This document shows positions 26,359 to 33,901 of a stretch of DNA of 64,000 nucleotides, in pieces (positions within the stretch are counted from its first letter, which is position 1; the number at the start of each line of letters is the position of its first letter). The position numbers and the translations under genes were made by a program. Source of the DNA: Lysobacter sp. (GTDB taxonomy: Bacteria > Pseudomonadota > Gammaproteobacteria > Xanthomonadales > Xanthomonadaceae); NCBI GenBank assembly GCA_011526085.1, contig WYBC01000040.1, positions 124,001 to 188,000 on the forward strand, read 5' to 3'. The notes under the pieces are model-generated. The model searched no databases. It was not told where the DNA came from and saw only the letters and a list, made by a program, of their open reading frames with translations.

Positions 26359-26745
26359 ATGAAAATCTTCAACCGCCAGACCAAGAACCATGTTTCGTCC
26401 CTGCTGATGGCCGCCGTGTTCGTGGCCGTGCTTGCCGTGCCGAACATGCTGTTCGCCCAGACTTTCGAAGGTGCCGACCAGCGCGTCTGCGGCTTCTTCG
26501 ACGACATCCGCGGCCTGCTGAACATGGCTTCGGTGGCCATCGTCACCATCGCCGTGATCATCGCCGGTTACCAGATCGCGTTCGCCCACAAGCGCATTTC
26601 GGACGTCGCTCCGATCCTGATCGGCGGCCTGCTGATCGGCGCCGCGAGCCAGATCGCCGGCATGCTGCTCCTCGGCGACGGCGCCACCGCCGACTCCGAC
26701 TGCACCGCGATGCTCATCAACGCTCTCCCGGTCGTCAATGCATAA
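26359..26745 (+). CDS. virB2: VirB2 major pilin, copy 2
   Basis: A 128-residue paralogue of the pilin encoded just upstream, with the same signal peptide, two helices and Cys pair. It differs at eleven positions, seven of them in the first 12 residues. Past the predicted cleavage site only three differ: V50I, M120I and A127N. AGAGGAG lies 8 nt before the ATG at 26359; the frame is open from 26224 but the earlier Met lacks pilin homology. The 3' end overlaps virB3 by 8 nt, so this copy, not the first, is coupled to the rest of the operon. Confidence 0.93.
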   Translation: MKIFNRQTKNHVSSLLMAAVFVAVLAVPNMLFAQTFEGADQRVCGFFDDIRGLLNMASVAIVTIAVIIAGYQIAFAHKRISDVAPILIGGLLIGAASQIAGMLLLGDGATADSDCTAMLINALPVVNA

Positions 26746-27127
26746 GAACGTCCTCTTTCGCGGTTGCACCCGTCCCGCCATGTTCATGGGGGTGCCGGTG
26801 GTACCCTTCTTCATCGGCGCGGGCGGGTCCCTGCTGATGGCGGTGTATTTCGGCCTGCAGTATCTTCTGCTCATCCCGATCGTCATTTTCGTGATGCGGC
26901 AGATGGCGCGACGGGACGAAATGATCTTCCGTCTCCTCGGGCTGAACCTCCAGTTCAAGCTTCGGGCGCGGAACGTCAGGGACCACGGGGGAATGTGGGT
27001 GTTCTCTCCGAATGCATACCGCAATACGCAACCCGGCGCCAAACGCAAGATGTCGGGCCCGTTCATCATCAGCGGCAAGATGAGCGGACCGGGCAAGAAT
27101 CCGCGCCGGGAGGCGTCCAAAGCGTGA
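26738..27127 (+). CDS. virB3: VirB3 inner-membrane protein
   Basis: A 129-residue VirB3-family protein, part of the inner-membrane complex next to the VirB4 ATPase. The N-terminus has the conserved VLFRGCTRPAMFMGVPVVPF, two close hydrophobic stretches (about 18-33 and 38-55), and RRDEMIFRLLGLNLQFKLR. The C-terminal 40 residues are basic and low in complexity. It overlaps virB2 copy 2 by 8 nt, so translation is probably coupled. Confidence 0.93.
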   Translation: MHKNVLFRGCTRPAMFMGVPVVPFFIGAGGSLLMAVYFGLQYLLLIPIVIFVMRQMARRDEMIFRLLGLNLQFKLRARNVRDHGGMWVFSPNAYRNTQPGAKRKMSGPFIISGKMSGPGKNPRREASKA

Positions 27128-27135
27128 TCCGTCGA

Positions 27136-27172
27136 CCGTTCCGGAGCCGTCTCGTGCGGACCTCCGGAACGG
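27136..27172 (+). promoter_or_regulatory. Inverted repeat after virB3
   Basis: A perfect 11-bp inverted repeat (CCGTTCCGGAG at 27136-27146 and CTCCGGAACGG at 27162-27172) with a 15-nt loop starts 9 nt after the virB3 stop, inside the 232-nt gap before virB4. No T-run follows. It may be an mRNA end-protecting hairpin or a weak attenuator. The remaining 187 nt before virB4 show nothing I can name. Confidence 0.5.
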
Positions 27173-27359
27173 CGACAACCCAGGGGCCGATCCGGCGGAT
27201 TCCGGAACATCCGGGTCCATCCCGTGATCGCGCCCTGGGGCCTTACTAGAGTTGTCGTTGCAAGTGCTTCAGACGGTCGCTTTCCGGCCGTCCCGCCCCG
27301 GCGAGACCACAATCTCCCGCCGACTTCGTTGACCCGCAAGTATCGACCCAGCCAGGCGC

Positions 27360-29822
27360 ATGTTCAGTCCAGACACCTCCATCAGCGAGTTCGTCCCGTT
27401 CTCGTCGCACGTCTCGTCCTCGGTCATCAAGACCCGGGATGGCGACTATCTGATCTCATGGCATCTCGAAGGGCTGCCCTTCGTCGGCCGCGAGGAATGG
27501 GAGATCGAGCACCGCCACAACACCTTCAACCGGCTGCTGCAGACGCTGCGCGCGCCCGATTTCGTGAACGTGGCCTTCTGGATCCACGACATCCGCCGCC
27601 GCAGGCGGATCAACGTCAAGAGTCACTTCCGTCAGCGCTTCAACCAGGAGATGTCCGACGCCTACTACGGCGCGCTCTCCTCGCAGAAGATCATGCAGAA
27701 CGACCTGTATCTGACCATGATCTACCGCCCGGTGGTGGCGGGTAAGCGGCTCATGGAGAAGACTGCCGATCACGCCAAACTGAAGGCCGAAGAGGAGCAG
27801 TCGATCGCCAAGCTGCAGGAACTCGCCAGCAACGTCGAAGCCGTCATCAAGGACTATTCGCCCTACCGCCTCGGCATGTACGAAGGCGCCAACGGCGTGG
27901 TGTTCTCCGAAACCCTCGAATTCCTCGGCTACATCCTCAACCGCATCGAGGAGCCGGTGCCGGTGCTGCATGCGCCGATCTACAATTACCTGCCGATCAG
28001 CCGGCACATGTTCTCGGCGAAGAGCGGCGATTTCGTCATCAACACGCCCAACGGCGTCAATCACTTCGGCGCCATCCTCAACGTCAAGGAATACGTCGAC
28101 GGCACTTTTCCGGGCATCCTCAACGGCCTGAAATATCTCGACTTCGAGTATGTGCTGACCCATTCCTTCAGCCCGATGGGCCGTCAGGATGCGCTCAAGG
28201 TGCTGGAACGCACGAAGGGCATGATGATCTCGTCCGGCGACAAGGCGGTCAGCCAGATCGTCGAGCTGGATTACGCGATGGACCAGTTGTCCTCCGGCAA
28301 CTTCGTCCTCGGCGAATACCACTTCATCATGACGGTCTACGCCGACAGTCAGGAATCCCTCGCGCAGCGCGTGGCCACGACGCGCGCGGAACTGTCCAAC
28401 GCCGGTTTCGTCTCGTCGAAGGAAGACCTTGCGGTCGCATCGTCCTTCTATTCGCAGATGCCGACCAACTGGAAGTACCGCACGCGCATCGCCAACGTCA
28501 GTTCGCTCAACTTCCTCGGCCTGTCGCCGCTGCACAACTTCGCTTCCGGCAAGCGCGACAACAATCCCTGGGGCGAATGCGTCACCACGCTGCAGACGAC
28601 CAACGGCCAGCCGTACTACTTCAACTTCCACGCCACGCATCCGGCCGAGAATTCGCTGGGCGAAAAGGCCATCGCCAATACGATGGTGATCGGTAAATCC
28701 GGTACCGGTAAGACCGCGCTGATCAACTTCCTGCTCAGCCAGGTCCAGAAATACAATCCGTCGCCGACCATCTTCTTCTTCGACAAGGACCGCGGCGCCG
28801 AGATCTTCGTCCGCGCCTGCGGCGGCAACTATCTCGCCCTCGAGAACGGCCAGCCCACCGGCTTCAATCCGTTCCAGTGCGAGCGCAACGAAGCCAACGT
28901 CCAGTTCCTGGCCGACCTGGTCAAGGTGCTGATCGGCAAGAAGCAGTACACCTCGCGCGACGAAGAGGACATCTTCCGCGCGGTCGAGAACATGCTCGAT
29001 ACGCCGATGCACCTGCGCAGCATGACGAACTTCCAGAAGAGCCTGCCCAACATGGGCGACGACGGCCTCTTCGCGCGCATGCGCAAATGGACCAACGCCG
29101 GCTCGCTCGGCTGGGTCTTCGACAACCCGGTCGACACCATCGACCTGCAGAAGGCGAACATCATCGGTTTCGACTACACGGATGTCATCGACAATCCGGA
29201 AGTGCGCGTCCCGGTCATCAACTACCTGCTGCACCGGCTGGAAGAACTGATCGACGGCCGCCCGCTGATCTACGTGATGGACGAGTTCTGGAAGATCCTG
29301 GATGGCGAGGGCGGGCTGAAGGAATTCGCCAAGAACAAGCAGAAGACCATCCGTAAGCAGAACGGCCTGGGCATCTTCGCCACCCAGAGCCCGGAGGACG
29401 CGCTCAAGAGCTCGATCTCGGCGGCCCTGATCGAACAGACCGCGACGATGATCCTCCTGCCGAACCCGAACGCCAGCCGCGAGGACTACATCGAGGGCCT
29501 CAAGCTCACCGACGCCGAGTACCTGGTGGTCAAGGGGCTGGACGAGCGTTCCCGCTGCTTCCTGGTCAAACAGGGCCACGCCTCCAGCGTCTGCCAGCTC
29601 AACCTGCGCGGCATGGACGACGCCCTCGCGGTCATCTCCGCGTCGACCGACAACATCGAAATCCTGCACCAGGTCCTGGCCGACAAGGCCGAGGCCAAAG
29701 GCACCTCCCAGAACGATCTGCACCCCGACGACTGGCTCGACGACTTCTATACGAACCGCAAGGGTTCCGGCAAGAAGTCCGGCCAGTCGTCCGGAAGCGG
29801 CCGTCGGGCGGCTGGCGCTTGA
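27360..29822 (+). CDS. virB4: VirB4 secretion ATPase
   Basis: An 820-residue VirB4/CagE-type ATPase that powers assembly of and transport through the type IV secretion system, at the cytoplasmic face. The N-terminal domain (about 1-250) begins SEFVPFSSHVSSSVIKT. The RecA-like domain holds Walker A VIGKSGTGKTALI (about 442-455) and Walker B LIYVMDEFWKIL (about 636-647). The chain ends in a Ser/Gly/Lys tail after DDWLDDFY. The length is normal. The ATG at 27360 directly precedes the conserved start of the family. Confidence 0.95.
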   Translation: MFSPDTSISEFVPFSSHVSSSVIKTRDGDYLISWHLEGLPFVGREEWEIEHRHNTFNRLLQTLRAPDFVNVAFWIHDIRRRRRINVKSHFRQRFNQEMSDAYYGALSSQKIMQNDLYLTMIYRPVVAGKRLMEKTADHAKLKAEEEQSIAKLQELASNVEAVIKDYSPYRLGMYEGANGVVFSETLEFLGYILNRIEEPVPVLHAPIYNYLPISRHMFSAKSGDFVINTPNGVNHFGAILNVKEYVDGTFPGILNGLKYLDFEYVLTHSFSPMGRQDALKVLERTKGMMISSGDKAVSQIVELDYAMDQLSSGNFVLGEYHFIMTVYADSQESLAQRVATTRAELSNAGFVSSKEDLAVASSFYSQMPTNWKYRTRIANVSSLNFLGLSPLHNFASGKRDNNPWGECVTTLQTTNGQPYYFNFHATHPAENSLGEKAIANTMVIGKSGTGKTALINFLLSQVQKYNPSPTIFFFDKDRGAEIFVRACGGNYLALENGQPTGFNPFQCERNEANVQFLADLVKVLIGKKQYTSRDEEDIFRAVENMLDTPMHLRSMTNFQKSLPNMGDDGLFARMRKWTNAGSLGWVFDNPVDTIDLQKANIIGFDYTDVIDNPEVRVPVINYLLHRLEELIDGRPLIYVMDEFWKILDGEGGLKEFAKNKQKTIRKQNGLGIFATQSPEDALKSSISAALIEQTATMILLPNPNASREDYIEGLKLTDAEYLVVKGLDERSRCFLVKQGHASSVCQLNLRGMDDALAVISASTDNIEILHQVLADKAEAKGTSQNDLHPDDWLDDFYTNRKGSGKKSGQSSGSGRRAAGA

Positions 29823-29932
29823 CAGCGTGACCGGAATCGCGTTTTAACTCGTTCTATAAGATACTGGTTCGGCTCCCATTCACCCAAAATCCGATCGCAA
29901 CAGATTCAGGAATCCACACTGGAGGTGCCCTC

Positions 29933-30715
29933 ATGAAAACCGACCGCAAGTCCCGTACCGCTCGCAAGGCTCCGTTTCTGACCAGCCTGGCGCTGGCCTG
30001 CGCACTCATGACCGGCAGTGCCGGAGCAGGCATCCCCGTCACCGACGTGGGCAACATGCCCAACCACATCATCACCCAGATCCAGTCCTACCTGAATCAG
30101 CTGAACACGCTGACGTCCAAGATCCAGGATGCCACCCAGTACGCGCGTGAAATCCAGCACATGACCCAGCAGCTGACCTCGCTGGACCAGATGTTCGCGT
30201 CGCTGGGCCTGGCCTTCACGCCGATCGAGGAAAAGAGCGCCGCCGAGTTGAGCGCAGCCATCACCCAGCGCTGCAACAGCAGCGGCGGTGGCTTCAATCC
30301 GATGATGTTCCTCACCGAAGTCCTGAACCTGAACGGCGATATCGTCGCCCAGCAGAAGACCAAGTGCGTGCAGATCGTCAGCCTGCAGTTCATGCAGTTC
30401 AACGAACAGGTCAAGATGCTGAAGAAGCTGCAGCGGGCGCAGACCGATATCCAGCGCCTGAACAGTCAGCTCGCCTCGGCCAACACCAACGGCAAGATGG
30501 ACAGCAACATCGGTGCCGCGCAGAGCGTCATGACCCAGCTCCAGGCCGATGCGCAGTACACCGAGACCGTGATCCGGACGTACGAAGGCATGATCAAGAT
30601 GGTCGAGGAAGACCAGCGCCAGCTCGCGAAACGCGCGCTCAAGGGCGAGTCCAGCATGCTCGGCACCATGATCTCGACCGGCGCCCTGGCTACGGCCCTC
30701 GAAATCGCCGACTGA
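29933..30715 (+). CDS. virB5: VirB5/TrbJ-like pilus-tip protein
   Basis: A 260-residue exported protein. A signal peptide (about 1-32, SLALACALMTGSAGAG) is followed by a mainly helical, Gln-rich chain beginning IPVTDVGNMPNHIITQIQSY, typical of TrbJ/VirB5 proteins that form the pilus tip. QLNTLTSKIQDATQYAREIQH fits a coiled coil. Two Cys (CNSS at about 112 and KTKC at about 141) may pair. GGAGG lies 9 nt before the ATG. The assignment rests on position in the operon plus overall features, as VirB5 sequences diverge strongly. Confidence 0.85.
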   Translation: MKTDRKSRTARKAPFLTSLALACALMTGSAGAGIPVTDVGNMPNHIITQIQSYLNQLNTLTSKIQDATQYAREIQHMTQQLTSLDQMFASLGLAFTPIEEKSAAELSAAITQRCNSSGGGFNPMMFLTEVLNLNGDIVAQQKTKCVQIVSLQFMQFNEQVKMLKKLQRAQTDIQRLNSQLASANTNGKMDSNIGAAQSVMTQLQADAQYTETVIRTYEGMIKMVEEDQRQLAKRALKGESSMLGTMISTGALATALEIAD

Positions 30716-30742
30716 TTTCGCGATTTCGTTCCTGGCGACACG

Positions 30743-30767
30743 GCGTGCGGCCGCATCCGCCGCACGC
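30743..30767 (+). promoter_or_regulatory. Hairpin between virB5 and virB6
   Basis: A perfect 9-bp stem GCGTGCGGC / GCCGCACGC (30743-30751 and 30759-30767) with a 7-nt loop stands 28 nt after the virB5 stop. No T-run follows. It resembles the hairpins at 26191 and 27136 in position, right after a gene end within the operon. Confidence 0.5.
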
Positions 30768-30831
30768 TGAAACCAAAATGTGTTGGCCCGTATCGGGCTG
30801 GATCAACTGATCAGAATATAGGCGGATTCCT

Positions 30832-32115
30832 ATGATGAATGCGATGGCGGGCTGGATCATGAATGCGGGCGGGCAGTTGCTGGATGCACTGTTGCGGCCG
30901 CTTGCGCAGTCCATCGGCGATCTCGCCTACTTCGTGCTGATCTACGATTTCCTGCACGATGAGATCCAGGACTTCGGTCTCGACCTGATGGCTTCCGCGT
31001 CGGCGATTGTCGGCGCGTCGGCGCTGATCCTGATGACGATCTGGATCTTCTTCCAGGGCCTCCGCATCGTGACCGGCCAGAGCCGCGACTCGATGATGGG
31101 CCTGGTCATGAATTCGCTGCGCGCCACGCTGATCGTCGCCGCCGCAACCACGATCGGTGTCGCCGGGTCGAACATGCACGATTTCCTCACCGAGGACGTG
31201 CAGGGGGTCATCACCGAGATGGTGACCGGCGAAGCCGGCGAAACGCCGAAAAGCATGATCGACAAGAATCTGGCCTACATGCAGCTGGGTCTTTCCAGCA
31301 TCGATGCACTGCAGGTCGTCAGCGATCCCAATCTGCATGCCGAAAAGAACCAGGCGATGTGGATGGTCGGTGTGGGCACCGCGGGGCCGGCGATGGTCGG
31401 TGGCGCGATGTTGCTGATGTACGACGTGATGATCGCGCTGTTCGTCGGCCTCGGCCCGATCTTCGTGCTCTGCCTGTTGTTCGACGCGACCAAATCCCTG
31501 TTCCAGCGCTGGCTGCTTTACGGAATCGGCACGATGTTCTCCGTCGCCGTGCTTGCCGCGATGATCGCGATCGCGACGAAGACCGTGCTCGCGGTCGCGG
31601 GCGCCTTCTGGTCCACGGCCCTGATCGGCAGCCTGCTCGGTTCGAACTTCACCGGCGGCATGAAGAGCACTGCGCTGCAGCAGGGCGGTATCGGTCTGCT
31701 GCTGACGGTGCTCCTGATCACGACGCCTCCGATGGTCTCCAATTTCTTCCAGGGCGCGTTGGGTGGCTTCTCCAGCTATGCGGCCATCAGCGGCAGCCAT
31801 GCCGCGAGCGGCGGCTGGGGCGGTGGCGGCGGCCATCACAGAGGCGGTGGCGGCTACGGCAACACCTTCCAAGGCGGTGGCGGTTACGGGAGTGTCGCTT
31901 ACGGTGATGGTGGAGGACGCGGTGGCGGCGGTGGCCGTGGCGGTGACCGCAACGCCTCCCGGGATTATTACTCCGATGGCCAGCAATCGCCGCCGCCTGC
32001 GGCCTACAACAATCGAGCATCGGTGGCGCCTACCGACTCGGGAGCGTCGGCTGCCCCGTCTACCGGTAGGCGAGGGGTTGCTTCCACGCCGAGGGAAGAG
32101 CCGCCGACAGCATGA
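30832..32115 (+). CDS. virB6: VirB6 polytopic channel protein with Gly-rich tail
   Basis: A 427-residue VirB6/TrbL-family inner-membrane protein. About five to six helices lie between residues 40 and 310, including ASASAIVGASALILMTIW and IGLLLTVLLITTPPMVSNFF. A central periplasmic loop (about 115-170) is expected to contact substrate. From about residue 325 the chain is an unusual Gly/His/Arg-rich tail (GGWGGGGGHHRGGGGYG and similar) of about 100 residues. The start could be Met1 or Met2 (ATGATG) or Met5. It is followed after 72 nt by the DUF4189 gene. Confidence 0.9.
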   Translation: MMNAMAGWIMNAGGQLLDALLRPLAQSIGDLAYFVLIYDFLHDEIQDFGLDLMASASAIVGASALILMTIWIFFQGLRIVTGQSRDSMMGLVMNSLRATLIVAAATTIGVAGSNMHDFLTEDVQGVITEMVTGEAGETPKSMIDKNLAYMQLGLSSIDALQVVSDPNLHAEKNQAMWMVGVGTAGPAMVGGAMLLMYDVMIALFVGLGPIFVLCLLFDATKSLFQRWLLYGIGTMFSVAVLAAMIAIATKTVLAVAGAFWSTALIGSLLGSNFTGGMKSTALQQGGIGLLLTVLLITTPPMVSNFFQGALGGFSSYAAISGSHAASGGWGGGGGHHRGGGGYGNTFQGGGGYGSVAYGDGGGRGGGGGRGGDRNASRDYYSDGQQSPPPAAYNNRASVAPTDSGASAAPSTGRRGVASTPREEPPTA

Positions 32116-32187
32116 TTTGCCTGTTCATCGATTATTTGGTGACTCCGCGCAACGATACGAGCGAACGTTCTCACTGAGTCAGCTGCC

Positions 32188-32697
32188 ATGAAAGGATTGC
32201 TCGCAAGTCTTGCCGTGTTGGTGTTGCTCGCCGCATCGGTGGATGCACACGCCGAAGGGCGCTGTCCGGATGGTTACTATCCGACAGGTGGTGCGGATGT
32301 CGGCTGGTATGGTTGCGCGCCGATGGGGCCGATGCCGGACGAAGGCGAAGGCCCGAGTCAGCAGCAGCCTGACGAGCCGGGTTGGGAAACCCGCTGGGGT
32401 GCCATCGCCACTGCCGATGGTGCCTTCGGTGTAGCCAATGGCATGACTTCCAAGCGTCGTGCCGAAAAGCAGGCCATGTCCGACTGCAAGGCGCGATCCA
32501 ATGGGAAGCCTTGCAAATTGAAGCCGGCTTTCTACGACCAGTGCGCCGCTCTTGCTTGGGGGGACGACATGAACATCCTGTTCCGGTCTCCCGATCTGCA
32601 GGATGCGGAAGCCAGCGCCGTTCAGGTCTGCAGTCAGCACACCAAGAATTGCAAGGTGTACTACTCGGCTTGCAGTTACCCGCAGCGGGTGCAGTGA
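32188..32697 (+). CDS. Exported DUF4189 protein, last gene of the virB operon
   Basis: A 169-residue secreted protein. The signal peptide covers about residues 1-22 (ASLAVLVLLAASVDAHA). The mature part starts EGRCPDGYYPTGGADVGWYGCAP and contains the DUF4189 domain (about 70-165): RWGAIATADGAFGVANGMTS, six more Cys, and CKVYYSACSYPQ. The even number of Cys suggests disulfides in the periplasm. DUF4189 genes are frequent near xanthomonad type IV loci, but the role is not established. Being last before the terminator suggests it belongs to the secretion operon; an immunity or accessory role is only a guess. Confidence 0.88.
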   Translation: MKGLLASLAVLVLLAASVDAHAEGRCPDGYYPTGGADVGWYGCAPMGPMPDEGEGPSQQQPDEPGWETRWGAIATADGAFGVANGMTSKRRAEKQAMSDCKARSNGKPCKLKPAFYDQCAALAWGDDMNILFRSPDLQDAEASAVQVCSQHTKNCKVYYSACSYPQRVQ

Positions 32698-32755
32698 AGC
32701 GTCGAAGAAATCCGTGCTGAAGAATCCGGGCTGACGCCTATCGGACGATGACGAG

Positions 32756-32785
32756 AAGAAGGCCCTGACAGGGCCTTCTTTTTTT
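32756..32785 (+). terminator. Rho-independent terminator of the virB operon
   Basis: A perfect 11-bp stem AAGAAGGCCCT / AGGGCCTTCTT with a 3-nt loop (32756-32780) runs into seven T (32779-32785). It is the clearest terminator of the window and ends the virB1-DUF4189 unit. The next 278 nt, up to the tRNA hairpin, hold no convincing gene. Confidence 0.93.
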
Positions 32786-33063
32786 GTTGGGTCGATGGGC
32801 GAGATCATGCGCCATCGTGTTGTCGACCCATCACCTCGTGGCGAGCTGAATGCAACTCGCCTGCTGGCGGGAAAAGCGCTGCGCACTGCAGAGCGTTCGA
32901 CGCGATCATTGCTCCCCGGAACGATGCGGATACGGACAATAGCAATCTGCGACTGCATGGTCTGCAGGATCGGATCGAGAAAACAGTCTTCGCATGCACG
33001 TCGAACGTTGGCGCGAAGTCCCGATGCGTGCTGTGGATGCCGGGTATGACCAGAGTATGAGAC

Positions 33064-33082
33064 ACGACGCGTTGCGCGTCGT
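33064..33082 (-). terminator. Hairpin downstream of tRNA-Leu(CAA)
   Basis: An 8-bp stem ACGACGCG / CGCGTCGT with a 3-nt loop lies 5 nt past the 3' end of the tRNA on the minus strand. A strong T-run is missing (GTCTCATAC follows), so it may serve for termination or 3'-end processing. Confidence 0.5.
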
Positions 33083-33086
33083 TCGA

Positions 33087-33173
33087 TGGTGCCGGAAGTG
33101 GGACTCGAACCCACACGCTTTTAAGGGCGGCGGATTTTGAGTCCGCTGCGTCTACCGATTCCGCCATTCCGGC
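33087..33173 (-). tRNA. tRNA-Leu (anticodon CAA)
   Basis: A class II tRNA on the minus strand. Acceptor GCCGGAA/TTCCGGC, D-arm GCGGAATCGGTAGACGC, anticodon stem GCGGA/TCCGC with loop CTCAAAA (anticodon CAA), long variable arm, T-arm GTGGG-TTCGAGT-CCCAC, discriminator A, and an encoded CCA (33089-33087). It reads UUG codons. Confidence 0.97.
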
Positions 33174-33183
33174 GCGGGGCCGC

Positions 33184-33189
33184 ATTATA
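33184..33189 (-). promoter_or_regulatory. -10 element of tRNA-Leu(CAA)
   Basis: A perfect TATAAT on the minus strand, 10 nt before the mature tRNA, followed by a GC-rich discriminator (GCGGCCCCGC) typical of stringently controlled stable-RNA promoters. No good -35 is visible at the expected spacing. Confidence 0.6.
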
Positions 33190-33220
33190 GCTCACGCGGG
33201 CTGCCGCGAGCCCGCGCCGC

Positions 33221-33799
33221 TCACGCAGCGTGGTCGAACTTCAACTGCTTGCTGGTATGGACATGCCAGCCGTCGCCAGACGCTTCGAAAATGCCGCAGC
33301 AGGTCATCGACCGCTTGTAGATGTGCAGCGAAACCGCGGTTTCGCTGTCGCTGGCGTTGCGGATGGTGTGGTATTCGTGCGGCGGAATCAGGCTGCCCGC
33401 GGAACCGGTGCCCGCGATGAGCGAGCCGACTTCGCTGAAACGGTAGCGTTCGCCGAGGCGCTCGCTGAGGTCGTATTGGGTGATTTCGAGCTGCCCGTGC
33501 CAGACGCCCTCGACGCACCAGAGGCCGGCATGGTCATGGATCGGCGTGCCCTGGCCGGGTGCCCAGGTCATGGCGATCACGTCGTAACCGTGCTGCGGGC
33601 TGTTGTACAACTCGCGGCGCGCGTAGTGTCCTTCCACCGGTTGCAGCACGCAGGCGGGAAGCTCGACGCTCCGCTCCCGCATCATCCGGCAGAGACCGCT
33701 GCGCAAGGCCTGCACGACGGCGGCATCGTCGCCGAGGGCGACGGCCGCGTTGATGGTCTCGATCAGGTGCGCTCGGCCGTGAAAATCGTCGATCGCCAT
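33221..33799 (-). CDS. Cysteine dioxygenase type I family protein
   Basis: A 192-residue cupin of the bacterial thiol dioxygenase family, which oxidises cysteine or 3-mercaptopropionate with non-haem iron. The iron ligands are HDHAG (two His, about residues 90-92) and the His of PPHEYHTIRN. The later SLHIYKRSM is also typical. The Met at 33799 has GGAG 7 nt ahead; the ATG at 33820 lacks a ribosome site. The substrate within the family cannot be decided. It stands alone between the tRNA and rluB. Confidence 0.88.
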   Translation of the reverse strand: MAIDDFHGRAHLIETINAAVALGDDAAVVQALRSGLCRMMRERSVELPACVLQPVEGHYARRELYNSPQHGYDVIAMTWAPGQGTPIHDHAGLWCVEGVWHGQLEITQYDLSERLGERYRFSEVGSLIAGTGSAGSLIPPHEYHTIRNASDSETAVSLHIYKRSMTCCGIFEASGDGWHVHTSKQLKFDHAA

Positions 33800-33901
33800 A
33801 ACGAAACTCCATAACGGCATGCTGCCGGGTTATGACCCGATTCTAGCAGCCGACGCAGTTCCCCGGCACCGACGACGGCCACCGTCATGGTCGAATCGTG
33901 C

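Noticed and set aside
22584-32785. A conjugative or integrative element
   Set aside because: No relaxase, integrase, attachment repeats or tRNA-adjacent insertion is seen. The tRNA-Leu at 33087 is intact without a duplicated 3' end in the window.
32795-33049. An 84-codon plus-strand frame between the virB terminator and tRNA-Leu
   Set aside because: No ribosome site, no recognisable signal or domain, and codon use unlike neighbours.
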